NCBI GenBank assembly: GCA_019916065.1
Contig: CM034243.1
Span: 4,774,001-4,838,000, forward strand
Source of the DNA: Vitellaria paradoxa
Taxonomy: Eukaryota; Streptophyta; Magnoliopsida; Ericales; Sapotaceae
DNA length: 64,000 bases
Direction: 5' to 3'
How positions within the stretch are numbered: the stretch's first letter is position 1; each line of letters begins with the position of its first letter. Made by a program: the position numbers and the translations under genes. This document shows, piece after piece, positions 21,651 to 35,253 of this stretch. The notes under the pieces were generated by a model. That model worked only from the letters and a program-made list of their open reading frames with translations, was not told the origin of the DNA and ran no database searches.

Positions 21651-24123
21651 CTAACCTATTGTCTTATTAGGCTCTTTCCATGAATTCCAACAAGCAATGT
21701 GCTGGGTCGAAGACCATCGGAAAGCCTTCACATCAGTTGTATTATCTGCTACAGAAGCACTCCTTCTTGCAGCCTTGAACCTCTTCCAATCTCGAAGCAC
21801 AGCCGTCAGATCAGCCACCTTGGCACTTATGCTCCGGCAACAGTTAGCGTGGACGGTGATCACTGCTCGGAAATCATTCCCTCTGTTACAGAAGCCATTG
21901 AAGTAAAGGGTCTCGAGGATCCGTACCCGGATTCCCAATTGTCCAAACACGCCCTTAGCTCTCAGCCTCACCAAAACATCCTGTTCTTTCATTCCCGTAG
22001 AATTGTCCCTCGCTGCATACCACGTCTCGAACAATGAAACGGTTCGGTTGTTCGATCGCACGTAGTAGAAACCGGTGTTGATCAACACTTCTTTGTATGG
22101 GCTGTCGAACGAATCGGTGCTTATTTGCAGATCTTCATGGTCGTTTTCGTTTGTTCTTAGCCTCAGAAATGGATTCCTAAGCCACACAATATCAGTGTCC
22201 TGCATGCATGTCTAAGGGTTAGCGTGGTTTAAAAAAGCTAGATAGCATTTTTGATAGTTTTTATTTATTTATTTATTTATTTGTCTTGTAAGATTTTTTA
22301 TTAAAATTTAATTTCTTTTTAAAATCTATAATTTTTAAAAAAGCTATCCGTTTAGTTAAAAAAATAATAAAAAGTTCAATTTTTTATTTTTTCTAACTTT
22401 CAGTAAATTTTTTATTTTTTTTATTTCTTTTACAAATGGAATTAATATTAGTTTTTTTTAATCAAAATTTAGTAAAAAAAAAATCATATCAAACAAAAAA
22501 ACTACCCAAAAAAGCTGAATCCAAACAAAGCCTAAGTAAATTGCCATAAGTTTAAATGGTTGGTGCCATGCCAGCGCAGTTGCAATTGTGTTCTTCGAAT
22601 TGTCCATTTGTAGGAAGTCTATACTAATGAAGTCTATAGTGGGATCCATTAAATGACAGCTGCAACTGGTAATGGCCAATCTATGCATAGTCGTAATTGG
22701 TGGCTAAAAACTAATATTTTGTCAATCAAATTTTGATTGTTAAAGTGTAATTTTTTCCCCATTAAGCACATTTTGGTAGTTAAAGCCTTTATCTCTTAGA
22801 GAGAAAAAAAAAAAGGTACAAAATATTAATATAAAAATAATATATGATGAAATTTAATTAAAAAAATACAAATAATTGATAAAAATTTATAGATTTTGAT
22901 GAGTTTTAGACTTCCAAACAATCCCCAAACTAGGAATTAAAAATTACAAATTTCATAAAATAATAGAAGAATTGTTGAAAATAATTTTTGTCTACGAGAC
23001 ATTTGGAGACACAAATTATTTCTAAAAAAAACTCTAAAAAATTTAAAATTTTTTAATTTTCTTCATTCAAATTTCATTATGTGTTATTTTTATATCACTT
23101 TGATGAAATTTTTAATTTTTTTAATTATTTATTGGAACTCCAAAAAGTGTTTGTGTAACTTTTGTTAATTTTTTTTATAATTTTATTTTAATTAAAATAA
23201 AATCTTAATAAAAAGCCGCCACAAAATATCCGTACCGTGAAAATGAAGTTGTAGCCTCGCCTGAGCACATCCAAGAGGAAGAGAGTTCTCGTCCACATCA
23301 TCTCGATAAAATCGCCCGACATGTAAAGCTTCTCTCCCGTGAAATCCGCACCCTCCGATTCCAGCCTGTAACAGTGCAGTCTCCGAAACCGGCAGCGATC
23401 GTAAGCCGTCTGATCAACCGCCGCAAATAAGACGTGATCGAGCAACGGCCGAGTGTCCTCGCCCAGCCAAAAACTCTCCACAAAAAGATCAAACATTGAA
23501 GGGTACCCTTCGCCGTGCGGTTCCACGTAGGCTTTGTTCACCACGGTTATAATCACAGTCTGGTTCGCCATTGAAGCCCTGCTCAAAGCTACCCCGAGCT
23601 CGTCTTTCGGGACTTTCTGTAACAGGACGGAAAGAACCATTAATTTAGGACATCATATAATATAATATATATGTATATATACATATGTTGAGTTTGTATA
23701 AGAGACTGGTCGGATGAAAAGTCTCAATTCCTGAGCTAACTTTTAGGGTTGAGTCCATCGAAAAAAAAAAAGAACTGGAGGGAGCTATGTGAAAGGAGAG
23801 CTCCCAAAACACCCAACAATGTATCTGTACATCGACTGAATGAAAAAAGTCAACTTTGAGGTACAGATAGAATTGGTGGGCCAAATACCCTCCTCTCTAG
23901 TATCGCCCTGTGAAATAGTTTGCATATATTTTGTATGTACAGAAATGAAAGAAGTGATTGTTGTTACCGAGTGTGATTGAGACGGAGGATCACAAGGGTG
24001 GGTTTGGACTGAAACCAAGGATCTGGAGCTGGGTTGAGGCCAGATGCAGAGATAGATGACACAGAAGAAAATTAGCGAGAGAATTGAGAGATTGGCAATG
24101 ACTGTGCTCATGGTGTAAACCAT
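21651..24123 (-). CDS. nucleotide-diphospho-sugar transferase family protein (At1g28695-like)
   Basis: Golgi-type glycosyltransferase of the plant family with the nucleotide-diphospho-sugar transferase domain (PF03407, related to GT77). Three exons, 24123-23968, 23616-23236 and 22199-21651, all phase 0, give 361 aa. Residues about 7-29 form a hydrophobic signal anchor (NLSILSLIFFCVIYLCIW). The catalytic domain starts near VPKDELGVAL, and the metal/nucleotide-binding DTD is at residues 180-182 in DTDIVWLRNPF, formed across the second splice junction. Later motifs VLINTGFYYVRSN and KEQDVL are typical. I chose the ATG at 24123; ATG 24111 is also possible and leaves the anchor intact. Introns are 351 and 1036 bp. 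Donor sugar and acceptor cannot be read from sequence. Confidence 0.9.
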
Positions 24124-24179
24124 TTTTTTTTTTTTTTCCCTTCTGGGTCTTTTAGAAGATACCAAGTGAAGATGGGGAA

Positions 24180-25376
24180 TATATATATATATATATATAT
24201 GCATGTATGAGTCATGTTTTAGTATTTTCACATGGGAAAAGAGAGTTTTTGGCCACTTTGGGTAGAGAGATCATGCAATGCTCCTGAAGTTTTTTATTTT
24301 TATTTTTTATTTTTTTGGTTGGGGGGCTCCATTATTTCTATATATATATATATATATATGCATGTATTTTTTAATATTTTTGTGGTTCTTAGTTCTTATG
24401 TTTTTGTGCGTTATGTCAGTGAGTCGAAGATTTAACTGGGTAGCCGGCGACGATTAGGAATTTAGATGAGATCTACTTATGGAGGGACCTACTGTTTGAC
24501 TATAGGGCCGTGGCCATCCAACTTTTGGGAAAAAAAAATTGTATATAAAATTGGTATATATAAAAATATATATATTTTCAATATGATTATTTCAATTTTA
24601 TTACTTTGTGTTATTAATAAAATATGAAAGTTAATTCAAGACTTAATTTTTAAATTAAACTGTTAATAAAATATGAGTTTTAATTCTTAAGTTGAGTCAT
24701 TAATATTTTAATTTAATCAATTAAATAATTTTTTAAATGTTTAATTTATACTGATATTTGTAAAATTAAAAAAATATATTAAAATTTATAAAAATCGACA
24801 CCACTTGCTAAATTCCTGGTTACGTGGTTGGATCGACTTTATGGGGATGTTACATATGTATTTATATATATATATATATATATTGTGCTATCTGTACCTA
24901 AATTCAATTATTCTGTCCCGTCAAATATTTGAATGTGTCGGTGTGCTGGTGAAATTGCGTGTTTTTGAGCGTTGGAAAATTGCTCACCGACAGCCCGTTT
25001 TTAATATTTTTCACGGAACGGGCAAAGTTCTCGTCAAGCTCGCATGTTTTCAAAGACGAAGAATCAGCTTGTAAAAACACCAATAGCAGCATCGCAGCAC
25101 CTTTCAGAATTTTGCCATACCCCAAATGAAATTTATTATACATAAATATAATATATTAAGATAAAATAATTTTATAAATTTTGCATATATATTTAGATAT
25201 TTTGCTAGTATTTAGCATTTACTTTGATTTTTTTAAAAAATTATTTTATTTTTACTAAAAGTATGTAATATTTTAAGTTTTCTCATGTTGTATAGAATTT
25301 CTTATCAATTATCAAGTATTTAGAAAGTTAAATTTTGACTTATCGTGTATATAAATAATTTTTTTATAATAGAAAT
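24180..25376. other. spacer upstream of the glycosyltransferase
   Basis: (TA)n runs occur at 24180-24200, 24340-24358 and 24864-24883. Otherwise this is AT-rich sequence with no convincing gene. The first TA run lies in or just upstream of the glycosyltransferase leader and may supply its TATA element. Confidence 0.4.
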
Positions 25377-25377
25377 T

Positions 25378-25962
25378 AGGGTAGTGTTCAAAAACCGCTC
25401 CTACACTTTACTTTCGCTCTTACGTTTGTCCTAATAATTTCAATTGCGACAGTTAGATCCATACATTTTCAGTCAAGTAACAATCAGGTTCCTCTATCTA
25501 TTGTTTGTTACAAAACACCGTTAAGGTGAGAGTAAAACCATCATTTCGTAAGATGGTCCACATGATAAAGTGATGACGTGGTACCCTCGAATGACGTGGA
25601 GGGTAAAACCGTCATTTCGAAAGACGATCCACGTGGCAAAGTGAAGACATGGCACCTTTGGATGAGTGGAGATTATTTGTCACATGTCAGATTATTAATT
25701 GTCCACATGTGTTAGTGTTTGTATCTGTCATGAAGTAATTTCACTTTAAAAAAATAAAATATTATAAATTATGCCATCCCTAAGAATCAAACTAAGAATC
25801 TTAAGGATAGGGAGCCAAAAATAAAAATCAACTCACTAGGGGCTTGGTTTGTTTAAGATTCTTAGTAATATTTATGTATATCCAAAAGGTAAAGTAGATT
25901 CTCTCTCATCTTCTATATAAATATTTATATAAAAAATATATAAATATTATATATTTTCTCTC

Positions 25963-26027
<65 letters not shown>

Positions 26028-26704
26028 AATATTTATTTATAAATAAATATAATAAATATAGTCTATATAAATATTATATATTCTCCCTATTTTTTTAATA
26101 TATATAAATATGTTCTATATATATATATATAAATATTATAAATATATATATAAATATTGTAATGAGGGAGGATTTACTTCAACTTTTTAATATATATAAA
26201 TTTTATCTAGGAACCTTATACAAACCAAGTCTACGGTGAGTTGATTTTGTTACTGGCTTCTCATTCTTAAGATTCTTAGTTTTATTTTTGGGCGTAGTAT
26301 AATTTGCAATGCTTTATTATTTTTTTAAAGCGAAGCAACTCTATGACAACAACTCACATCAATCAATATCAGCACACGAGTGAACGTCTGATATATGGTA
26401 GACAGTTTTCACGTTATCACTCTACCAATTGGACAATTAATAATTTGACACGTGGTAGACAATCTACACGGCCTCTGAGGGTGCCACATCATCACTCTAA
26501 TACGTGAACCATCTTGTGAAATGATGATTTTACTTTCACCTTAACAGTATTTTGTAACAAACAATAGACGGAGGAATCTTATTGTTACTTGACCGAAAGT
26601 GTAGAGATTTGACTGTCACGATTGAAACTATTGTGACCAAAGTGAGACTAAGGGTAAAGTGTAGAGGTGCAAAGTGTAGGGGTGATTTTTATACTTTACC
26701 CTAA
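25378..26704. mobile_element. 1.33-kb inverted-repeat (TIR) element
   Basis: The left end (TTAGGGTAGTGTTCAAAAAC) and the right end (ending TATACTTTACCCTAA) are inverted copies over about 300 bp. Shared blocks include TATTGTTTGTTACAAAA and GTTAAGGTGA. Further inverted blocks inside (about 25780-25870 against 26215-26300, with GAATCTTAAG and CTCACT/AGTGAG) show that nearly the whole element folds back on itself. A (TA)n array fills the centre. No transposase ORF is present, so it is non-autonomous. Confidence 0.7.
25965..26020. repeat. (TA)28 microsatellite
   Basis: Uninterrupted TA dinucleotide array at the centre of the inverted-repeat element, followed by imperfect TA/TAAA sequence to about 26160. 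Confidence 0.9.
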
Positions 26705-26921
26705 AAATTATTTTTTTATAAAATAATAATCCAATAATATTAAATAAATTATTTTATTTTTTAAAAATTTGATATAAATAAACTTTAAAGAAACGAGTCT
26801 GAGCTTAAATATATTTAAAAGAGCTGAGATCAAGGTCAACTTTATTAGGCCATATCAAGTTGAGTTGAGTACAACAAAGTCCAGCTCAACTTGACTCATG
26901 TACACGTTATCCAGGTATTAA

Positions 26922-27407
26922 GGGTGTGTTTAAAGTAATAAAAAGTGAGATAAAATGAGATAAAATGTAGTTTGGGGAAATTTTTTGTATTTGGTGCACA
27001 CATCTCAAACCGTATTTTTTTAGAGATGAATAATAGGATTCCATTCCGACGGATTGAATTTATGTTTGGATAGTATCAAAATTTTGTATGAGTCATAGCC
27101 TCTTTGGACTTGAAACGGTTTCTATAATTCATTTGGATGAAAGTTAGCTGTGTGAATTCGTCGGAACGGTTTCTACGATCCTATAAAAAATAGTCACAGT
27201 GAGTGTCATTTGATAGCTGGAAAGTCCGTGGTGAGAATGGTGAAAAAATTTTTACTATTTGATTAACCGAATTCTAGCTATCAACTTTTAAAAAGGTATT
27301 GAATTGTTTTCGAACTTCAAAAAGGTAAGAATGTGTAAAAATGTAATAAAGATTTTTAAAAATTTTTAGAAATTTTCACCAAAATTTGGTGCACAAAAAA
27401 CACACCC
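26922..27407 (+). mobile_element. TAA-flanked MITE, copy 1
   Basis: A 486-bp element starting GGGTGTG and ending CACACCC, flanked by TAA at 26919-26921 and 27408-27410. The interior carries landmarks shared with copies 2 and 3: GAGATAAAATG, CACATCTCAAACCGTAT, TCAAAATTTTGTAT, GGTTTCTAC and ATAGTCACAGT. TAA duplication and termini fit PIF/Harbinger-derived MITEs. Confidence 0.75.
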
Positions 27408-27507
27408 TAAGTAATAAATGTAGTAGAAGTCCGACACTAGCACATGACTTGATACTTGAAGAGATTAAAACATTATGGACAAATAAACCAGTTGTTAGGG
27501 ATTTTGA

Positions 27508-28348
27508 AGCCTGTTTGGTACACCAAATTTTGGTGAAAATATCTGAAAATCTCTATTACATTTTTATACATTCTTACCTTATTGAAGTTCAAAAAAAGTT
27601 CAATACCTTCTAAAAAAAGTCAATAACTGGAGTTCAATTAAGCAAATAGCAAAATTTTTTTTACTATTCTCAACATGGACTCCCAAGTTACCGAATGATA
27701 CTTACTGTGACTAATTTTTCTAGGGTTGTTCGGACAGATTTGCATAAGCAACTTCTGTCCAGGCGGATTGTAGAAACTGTTCCACGCTGGCCCATTTCCT
27801 AACTTCGTCCAAACGAACCTCCCAATCCTGTCGGAATGGTTCGATGAACACATTTGGGATTCAGATCGCAGAGGTGCCAGATCCATGGAATATAACTAAC
27901 GAAAAATATTTTTTCTCTCTATCCCAACACACGAGCTACCAATAGACTTGTAAAAAGAAAAAAAAAATGTTCTTAACCCATTCACGCACACTTTGGAAAG
28001 AGAAGTAGAGAAATCTCAAAATCTAAGACACACCATGGCCAACACGAATTTCCAACGACAGAAAATGAAAATAGAAAATGCAAGTGAAAGGAAATTCGAA
28101 GAAATATTTTTCAATTTAAACATGAGAAGAACGAGCGGTGTGAAACGGTGGCATTTCAAGTTCGGTTTAGTTTGTAAAGAAGGCATGAATGATACAAAAT
28201 TTTGAATCTGTCCAAATGAAAATTCAATTCGTCAGAATAGAAATCCCACTGTTCATCTCCAAATAATGCAGTTTGAGATGTGTGCACCAAATGCAAAAAG
28301 TTTCCCCAACCACATTTTATCTCACTTTTTATCATTCCAAACACCTTC
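27508..28348 (-). mobile_element. MITE copy 2, inverted and longer
   Basis: Reverse-complement relative of copy 1: ends CCTGTTTGGTACACC and CCAAACACC, with the same landmarks in reverse order. It is about 840 bp because roughly 330 bp of extra unique DNA (about 27885-28200) lies in the middle, which may be ancestral internal sequence lost from the shorter copies or a later insertion. Copies 1 and 2 face each other about 100 bp apart. Confidence 0.65.
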
Positions 28349-28728
28349 TAAATATCTGGATTTTTTCATGATTTTGAGTGCAACTGCCCCCTTTGTCTTT
28401 TAAATCTGTGGATGGGACTGAAGCTTCTAAGATTTTAGAAATAACTTTATTTTTTTATTCAAGCGTATACATTGATACAAAAATAATCTATTTCATTATT
28501 TTATGTTTGGTTATTTGTCCATAATTTTTCATCTTCTCATAAATTTTAAGACTTATAATCAATTTCACCTTATTCACTATGTATGCAAGGAAATAATAGT
28601 TTTTTTGTCTCTGCTCTCTCAAAGAGCAAAAGAATTCTACTAGAACAAAGGAATTGCCATGGTAGATCATCACCAACTAGCTTGGAAGTGCTCCCTTGTT
28701 GCAAAATTTTGAACATCAAATATTACTA

Positions 28729-29156
28729 AGGGTATGTTTGGTTGGATAGAAAATAAGAAGGAAGGAAGAGGAGAATGGTAATACCTCATTTACATTATTT
28801 GATTGAAGAGAAAAGTGAAGAGGAAAGAAAAGATGAGGGAAAATAGAGAGGAAAAATAAATGTGAGGCCCACCTATTTTTATCCTCCAAATTTTGGTTTG
28901 GGAGGAAAAAAAAAAGAGAAAATAAGATGAAAGAGGATAGGGAAAGAGAGGATATGTGAGATAAAAATTTTAAAAAATGGGACCTACCCTTTTTAAAATA
29001 ATTTTTAATTTAAAAATGAATTATAATATGTGCATACACATATATATAATTTTACCTCCTTCCATTTTACCACTCAACCAAACACACTTTCTTCCTCCCA
29101 CTTTTCCTTACTCCCATCCCACTTTCTTCCCATGTTTCCTTTACACCAAACAGAAG
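28729..29156. mobile_element. purine-rich MITE
   Basis: The left end GGGTATGTTTGGTTGGAT and right end with CCAAACAGAAGG or, slightly inside, CAACCAAACACAC are inverted. The left half is GAA/GGA-rich and the right half TTCC-rich, as expected of a foldback. A related segment lies at about 32936-33235 in P450 intron 2. Confidence 0.55.
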
Positions 29157-29159
29157 GAA

Positions 29160-30011
29160 TTGGAACTAATAAAGTTGCTAACAAGTGCCTATTTATGGTC
29201 TCTGATAGGCACACTTTTGTCCCAGCCTCACTTACGTTTCGATAAATTGCTAGTTTGTTTTCATTAGTTAACCTTTTTTTTTTTTTTTTGGTGTTTGAAA
29301 AGAAAAAAATAAATTTCAATTATTAATTTTTTTTACTTTTTACCAATTTGATATTTTTGTTCTTTATAGTCTAAAAAAAATTTTAAATTAAGAAGATAAA
29401 TTTAATTATTTAAAAAACCAAAAAAAAACTAAATAGCTAAAAGGTGAAAAATCAATAAGGGTTTTCAAATAGAACCTAAATTTTGGAGGTGATTTTCCTC
29501 CTAACTATACGTTCTCTCTTTTGATTCTGTTTCATACGGAGATACCACTTGCTCAGTAAGAGCTAAAGGATGCATCTCTCTTACATCTCTTAGGAGAAGA
29601 ATTGAGCCAAGTTAAGTCGAGCTTTAATTTACTTAAGCTCGACTTGAACAAAGAGTTCAAAATTTAATATAGGGTTGGAACTCGAATCAGTAATGAACAA
29701 TTTGGACTCATTTGAGGTCATAAATTGAACTTGAGCCAAGTTTGAGCTCGACTAGCTAGCGATTTATTTGATGTGTGGCCACCCTACATCTGCGGCTCCC
29801 CCTATGCCAAAGGAATCTCCCAGTCAATTACTTTCTCAAATGCTTGCAAAGATCATATTTGCGCCAAAAAAACAAACAAACAAACAAACAAACAAACATA
29901 GCCTCGACTAATTGCATCAAATGTGCATAGTATTTGCCCCTAAATAGTTCATACAAATACAAACTCTTATGCCAAAGGCTCAGCTTCTCAAAAAAGAGAG
30001 TTAGAAAGGTG
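29160..30011. other. 3' flank of the P450 gene
   Basis: No gene is seen. It includes poly(T) at 29274-29289, a relic with GAGCTCGA/CGAGCTT words at about 29595-29760, and an (AAAC)n microsatellite at 29868-29898. The last 150 bp before the stop codon at 30012 are probably 3' UTR. Confidence 0.45.
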
Positions 30012-33000
30012 TCACTCTCTCCTAACATGGAGTATTACTCCATGTCCAGGCTCAATTACTAACCCAAACACCGGGGAGTGATCATACGCCGGGGCCATAG
30101 AGAAGCTAAACCTCGATAAAACGAGAGAGAGAATCACCTTTAATTCTGCCATGGCAAAGTATTGACCTAAGCAAGTGCGAGGTCCAATCCCAAAGGGCAT
30201 AAAAGCCTGTGGAATTTTGCAAGCCCCCAGAGTCCCATTGGCAAATCTTTCTGGCTTGAACTGGTGCACATCAGGTCCCCATAAGTCTGGATGTTGGTGG
30301 AGGATCGACATGGGGATTTGAAGGTTGATACCTTTTGGAATCCGAATGCCTTTTAGGTTTACATCTTGTTTGGCTTCTCTTATCACAAACGCCACCGGTG
30401 AGTACAGGCGCAAGGTCTCTTGAATCACCATAGTTAGCTGCCAAAGTAAATTAAATTGAAGAATCATTTAGTAATAATAGCAGTTAATAAAAATAATGTG
30501 TTTACTTCTAGGGTGGTGAAAATGCCAAAGCATATATTATTAATGCCAGAGCATAATTAATGCATTACAATGATAAAGATGTAGAGATGCATTGAATATG
30601 CTCTCGCATTAATGATATTTATTCTGGAATTATCATTACCCTACTTATATAACTTAACTATTTTCATGTTTTGAAGCTTATAGGCATCTGGAGGACTCTT
30701 CCCACAAACTTCAAGCACCTCAGAACGGGCACGAGTTTGCCACTCTGGATAAGCAGCCAACAACATTAAGCACCACGATGCAGAGATGGCGGTGGTCTCA
30801 TGGCCGGCAAAGTATATGTTCTTGCAGTTATCCACTATGAACTTGTTGGGATTAATACCCTGGGGAAAGTCGGGGCCGTTGTCTCCATAACTCTTTGCAG
30901 CCCTGAGTATTGTTTGTAAGAGGTCTTCCTCACTTTTAGCCTCGCTGCGTTCTTTAACTACCTTTAATATCAGTGAGTATATCTCCTTCTCCAATCTCCA
31001 TATCTCTCTGTTATTTTTGGTTGGCAAATATCTATCACATTTGAAACATCACAAACTTCAATAGGATCAAGTTAAATGGCAAGAGATTTGACATACAAAG
31101 CTATTGTGAAGACACAAATAATAAGGCTGCAAAAAACCAAGCATCTAACAAGTTGTTGGCAAATGAGCTCAATTAAGCTTGCTTGCAAGGTAAATAAACA
31201 AATCTGAGCACATTTTTCAAACTTAATAAATAAACAAGTCATGCTCAAGCAAGGTGACCTCGGATCAATAAGGTTTGGGAGAATGCTCATTTATCATTCT
31301 TAAATGTACTCATTTATAACTTGCAAGGTAATTTATATTTAGATTACTTAAGACCACTTACAAAGTTATAATGACTTGGTTTTTCTTGTTAATAACTTAG
31401 ATTAACAATGAGTTGATGTTTATTAATTTATAACTTGTTTGTTAAGTTAGACAAGTTTGTTTGGTTGAGAACTTGATTAATTATTCTATTAATTTTGTTC
31501 ATTAATAAGCTTGTGAACTGGCTATTTGGAATCGGGGTCCAGTCCAGAAACAATCACACAAGCAAAAAACAAGCATATTTAACTCGCCGTGCGAGAATTA
31601 TCCGAGCTTCACTATAATTCACGTCGAATTACATCCAAAAGAAACCTTCTCTCACTCAACTCACGCAAGATTCTAAATCATATCACGCACTACTTCTGTA
31701 TGTCTGTACCTATACCTTAAATTTATGAAGTGCACTATATTCTCCATGTGACCAGGTTCAGCTAACTAAATACATTTTTCACCAAAGTTGGGTGGAAATT
31801 GAAAGGTTGCTCCCACAATCACGCCCTTTTCCCATCCAGTGTGGATGAAGTCAATGTCCGGTCAACTGCTACTTGATTTATGTTGCTGCGTATCTTTCCA
31901 ATAGCTAGTCTTCCGAGTTGTCCATTGTTTCATCACAGCCTTGATTGGTGGTCATGTGCTATTGTGTGGGATTAGCTCACATTCCCAGTTTATGCCTTGA
32001 TTGGTGGTTATGTGCTATTGTGTGTGATTAGATCACATTCCCGTGTTATAAAAATTCGAGGCGTGACACGCTACCTATGCTTGTAATTTATAGACAAACT
32101 AAAAGTGAAGATACAAAGAACCTTGAGAATCAGGTTCACTACTTGATATTTTCCCAATGTGACTAGGTCTAACTTGCCAAATACATTCTTCACCAAAGTT
32201 GGGTGGAAACTAAAAAGTTACTCCCTATACATGCTTAGCTCGAGCTCGAGCTCGAGCTCGCTAATAACCTTAATAAACAGATTCGAACACAATATTTTGA
32301 GTTGTTCAAAGCTCAATGGAAGCTCACCAATAGACTTAACAAACAACTCTGAACATATTGATACTCAACTCAGCTAGCTAGACTCATTTGCGGCCTCACA
32401 TAATAATAGGTTAAAAAAAAGATTTCCAACTATTGTCGAATGATTTTACAGTACTTAATGTTATTATCGGTTATAGAAGCTATTAATAGTAGCGATTGTA
32501 CCTTGATCCTGGGACCCCGAGGTTGCTCTTAGACATGACCTTTTGAAGGGCTCTGAGCTCTAAGAATATTTTTTCCCCTTGGGAATAGCTGCTTCCAAAA
32601 CATGCTCTTGAGATTATATCTGCAGACAAAATCCTCAAATCATCATCAACTTTGATTTCTGCATTTCCTCCCCCAGTTTCAATTTTACTCTCCCAAGAGT
32701 TAACCATTGCCTCCACTGAGTCCACCATTAGGTTCACCATGCCCTTCAAAATAACTTGATAAATTATAATTCGGCACCAAAATCTGAAACATGTTATAAG
32801 TTTGGCATAGTTTCTTGTTCTAAAGCTTAAATAATTTGAAGTGTTAAGTATTACGAAAGTAGTTGTCACAAACTTAATTTGTATTCAGTTCTCATTAGTG
32901 CAGTAACTAGCAAGGCCAATCAATTACTGTTTCCTTAATATAATGCTTGGTTGAGGCAAGGAAAAAGAGAGAGGAATGATGGTTTTTCCTTGTTTGGTTT

Positions 33001-35215
33001 GAAGGGAGATGTGGAAGAAAGGAAAAGGTTGAAGGAAAATTTTCCTTCCTAACCCACCATTTTTTCCTTCCAATTTGGGAAGAAAGAGAAGAGAGTGAAA
33101 GAGGGGAGAGAAAAGTGTTAAAAAGTGAGCCCAGCTATTTTTTTCCCTCTTGCCCTCTATTTTTTTTTTTCCTTCCAACTTTGGGAGGAAAGAAGAGAGA
33201 GAGAGGAGAGTCAGGGGAGAAAATTGTTAAAATGTGATTCCCACTCATATAAATAGAATTTTTATACAAAATTTTAATTACAAATAGACAAGCACACCTA
33301 TAATTTTACACATTTCTTATATAGACAAACACACATATTTTCACACATTTCTTCTTCGATACTAGTAATAACATCAATTTGATTATATATATATATATAT
33401 ATATCTACTAATAATAACTATAACATCAATTTGATTATATTTATGCATGCATCTTACTATGATTGTTTAATTACCACTTTACCTTAACTCTGTCAAGGTA
33501 GAATTCAGGAGAAATGATTTTCCTCTGGTGAGCCCAATATGATCCACTTGAAGATAGAATTCCCTGGCCAAGCAGGGCTCCCCTGTCCTTCGACAGATAA
33601 GAAGGTTTTCCCAGGCTCAAAGAGGTGCACAGACTCACTTCCTTTGCCATCTCCGGATCTGTTATGCATAGGACTTGAATGTTTCCAGTTGAGTAGATGA
33701 ATGTTGCCCCTGCCATAATTAATTTTAAAACAGATAATAATAAAAAAAGTCGAAAGATTGCCTATCTACTTTCATAAGAAAAAGTGATATTCTCCTAAAA
33801 AATTTACCAAAATCTTATCCGAGAATGATGCGACAAGCGATGGCATTAACATAATGAAAGACTATTTTAGTGGATTAATGTTTTCATAAATAATTTTCCT
33901 CTGCTAATTCTGGTGGAAAATTAGCATTACTAATATACTTTTTTTGGGTAAGTGCATTACTAATATACTCTTAGAACAAATATATTGATTACTCATATCA
34001 TCCGAATTAATTTACATGCACTTTGATTAATTCTTAAATTTTTTAATATAATAACCGAGTAAACATTAAGTATATCATCCGAATTATTCATATCATCTGA
34101 ATTAATTTGCATGCACTTCGATTAATTCTTAATTTTTTTAACATAACAACCAAGTAAATATTAAGCGATCTTAACATTAAGCGATCCTAAAAAGACTTGA
34201 ACTTATGATCATCAAAAAACATACAAAGTTGGATTGCACAATATTTGAAATGAAAATAACTTATAATGACATTATTGCAATAAAAAAATATATTTTTTGC
34301 GCTTTCAAATTAATAAACTCATAAGTAAGACATATCATTTTTTTTGTAAAAAAATTAACATTACTCATTACTCTTTAAGAGTGTGCTTGGGAGTTTTAAA
34401 GCACAGACCCTAAGGTGTTTATATAGTTTGGTTTGGAATGGTACGAGTTTTGAGGTGTTTAGGAATATGAGCTTAAAAATGATGAACACATACTTGGAAG
34501 TTTATTTTTAAATGGGTTATTAGGTGTTTATTAATGTATATAATGACATATATATTTTTATTTATTCGTTAAATACTAAGCATTGCAATAATTATTGGTA
34601 TTTAGACATATACATATAAAACAATATATTGTGATATATATTTAAGTAACCAAAAAAAAAATCAACAATAAAACTAGAAGCACTTCAAATTCCAATAACT
34701 AAAAAATAAATAAATAAAATAAAAAATCTTCAAAAAATGACATCCAAAAATACTAATTAATCTAAATAAGTCATATCCATATTACAGATTATTCAAAATA
34801 TATAACATTTAAAATATTTATCCAAATAAGTATTATAATTATCTAAATTATATCAAATTTAAAATACTTATTCAAATAAGTTAAATTTAAATTATAAATT
34901 ATTTAAAACATGTAACATTCAAAATATTAATTCAAATAAGTCAACATAAAATTAAGATTACGAGTAACGCGATTTTCTTAAGAATAACAGATTTAAATTT
35001 TAATATTTTAATAAGTGTATCTAAATTTTTATCCACCTTGAGAACCCCAAATTGGGATTTTCAAAAACCAAAACAAATCATTTTAAAATTTAAGTTACCG
35101 AGTATTATTGGTATGTACACCTCATAATCCATTTCTCAAAAAACCTCCTCGAAACTCATGTGAATTTTTTAACTCACAAGCACACCCTACAACAACTGTA
35201 TATTGATCTGTATGA

Positions 35216-35253
<38 letters not shown>

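Noticed and set aside
24123..24231. Longer N-terminus for the glycosyltransferase beginning at 24231
   Set aside because: It would translate a TA microsatellite (Tyr-Ile repeats) and a Lys run ahead of a normal signal anchor.
25965..26020. CRISPR-like or satellite array
   Set aside because: Simple TA dinucleotide repeat within a DNA element; no spacers and a plant genome.
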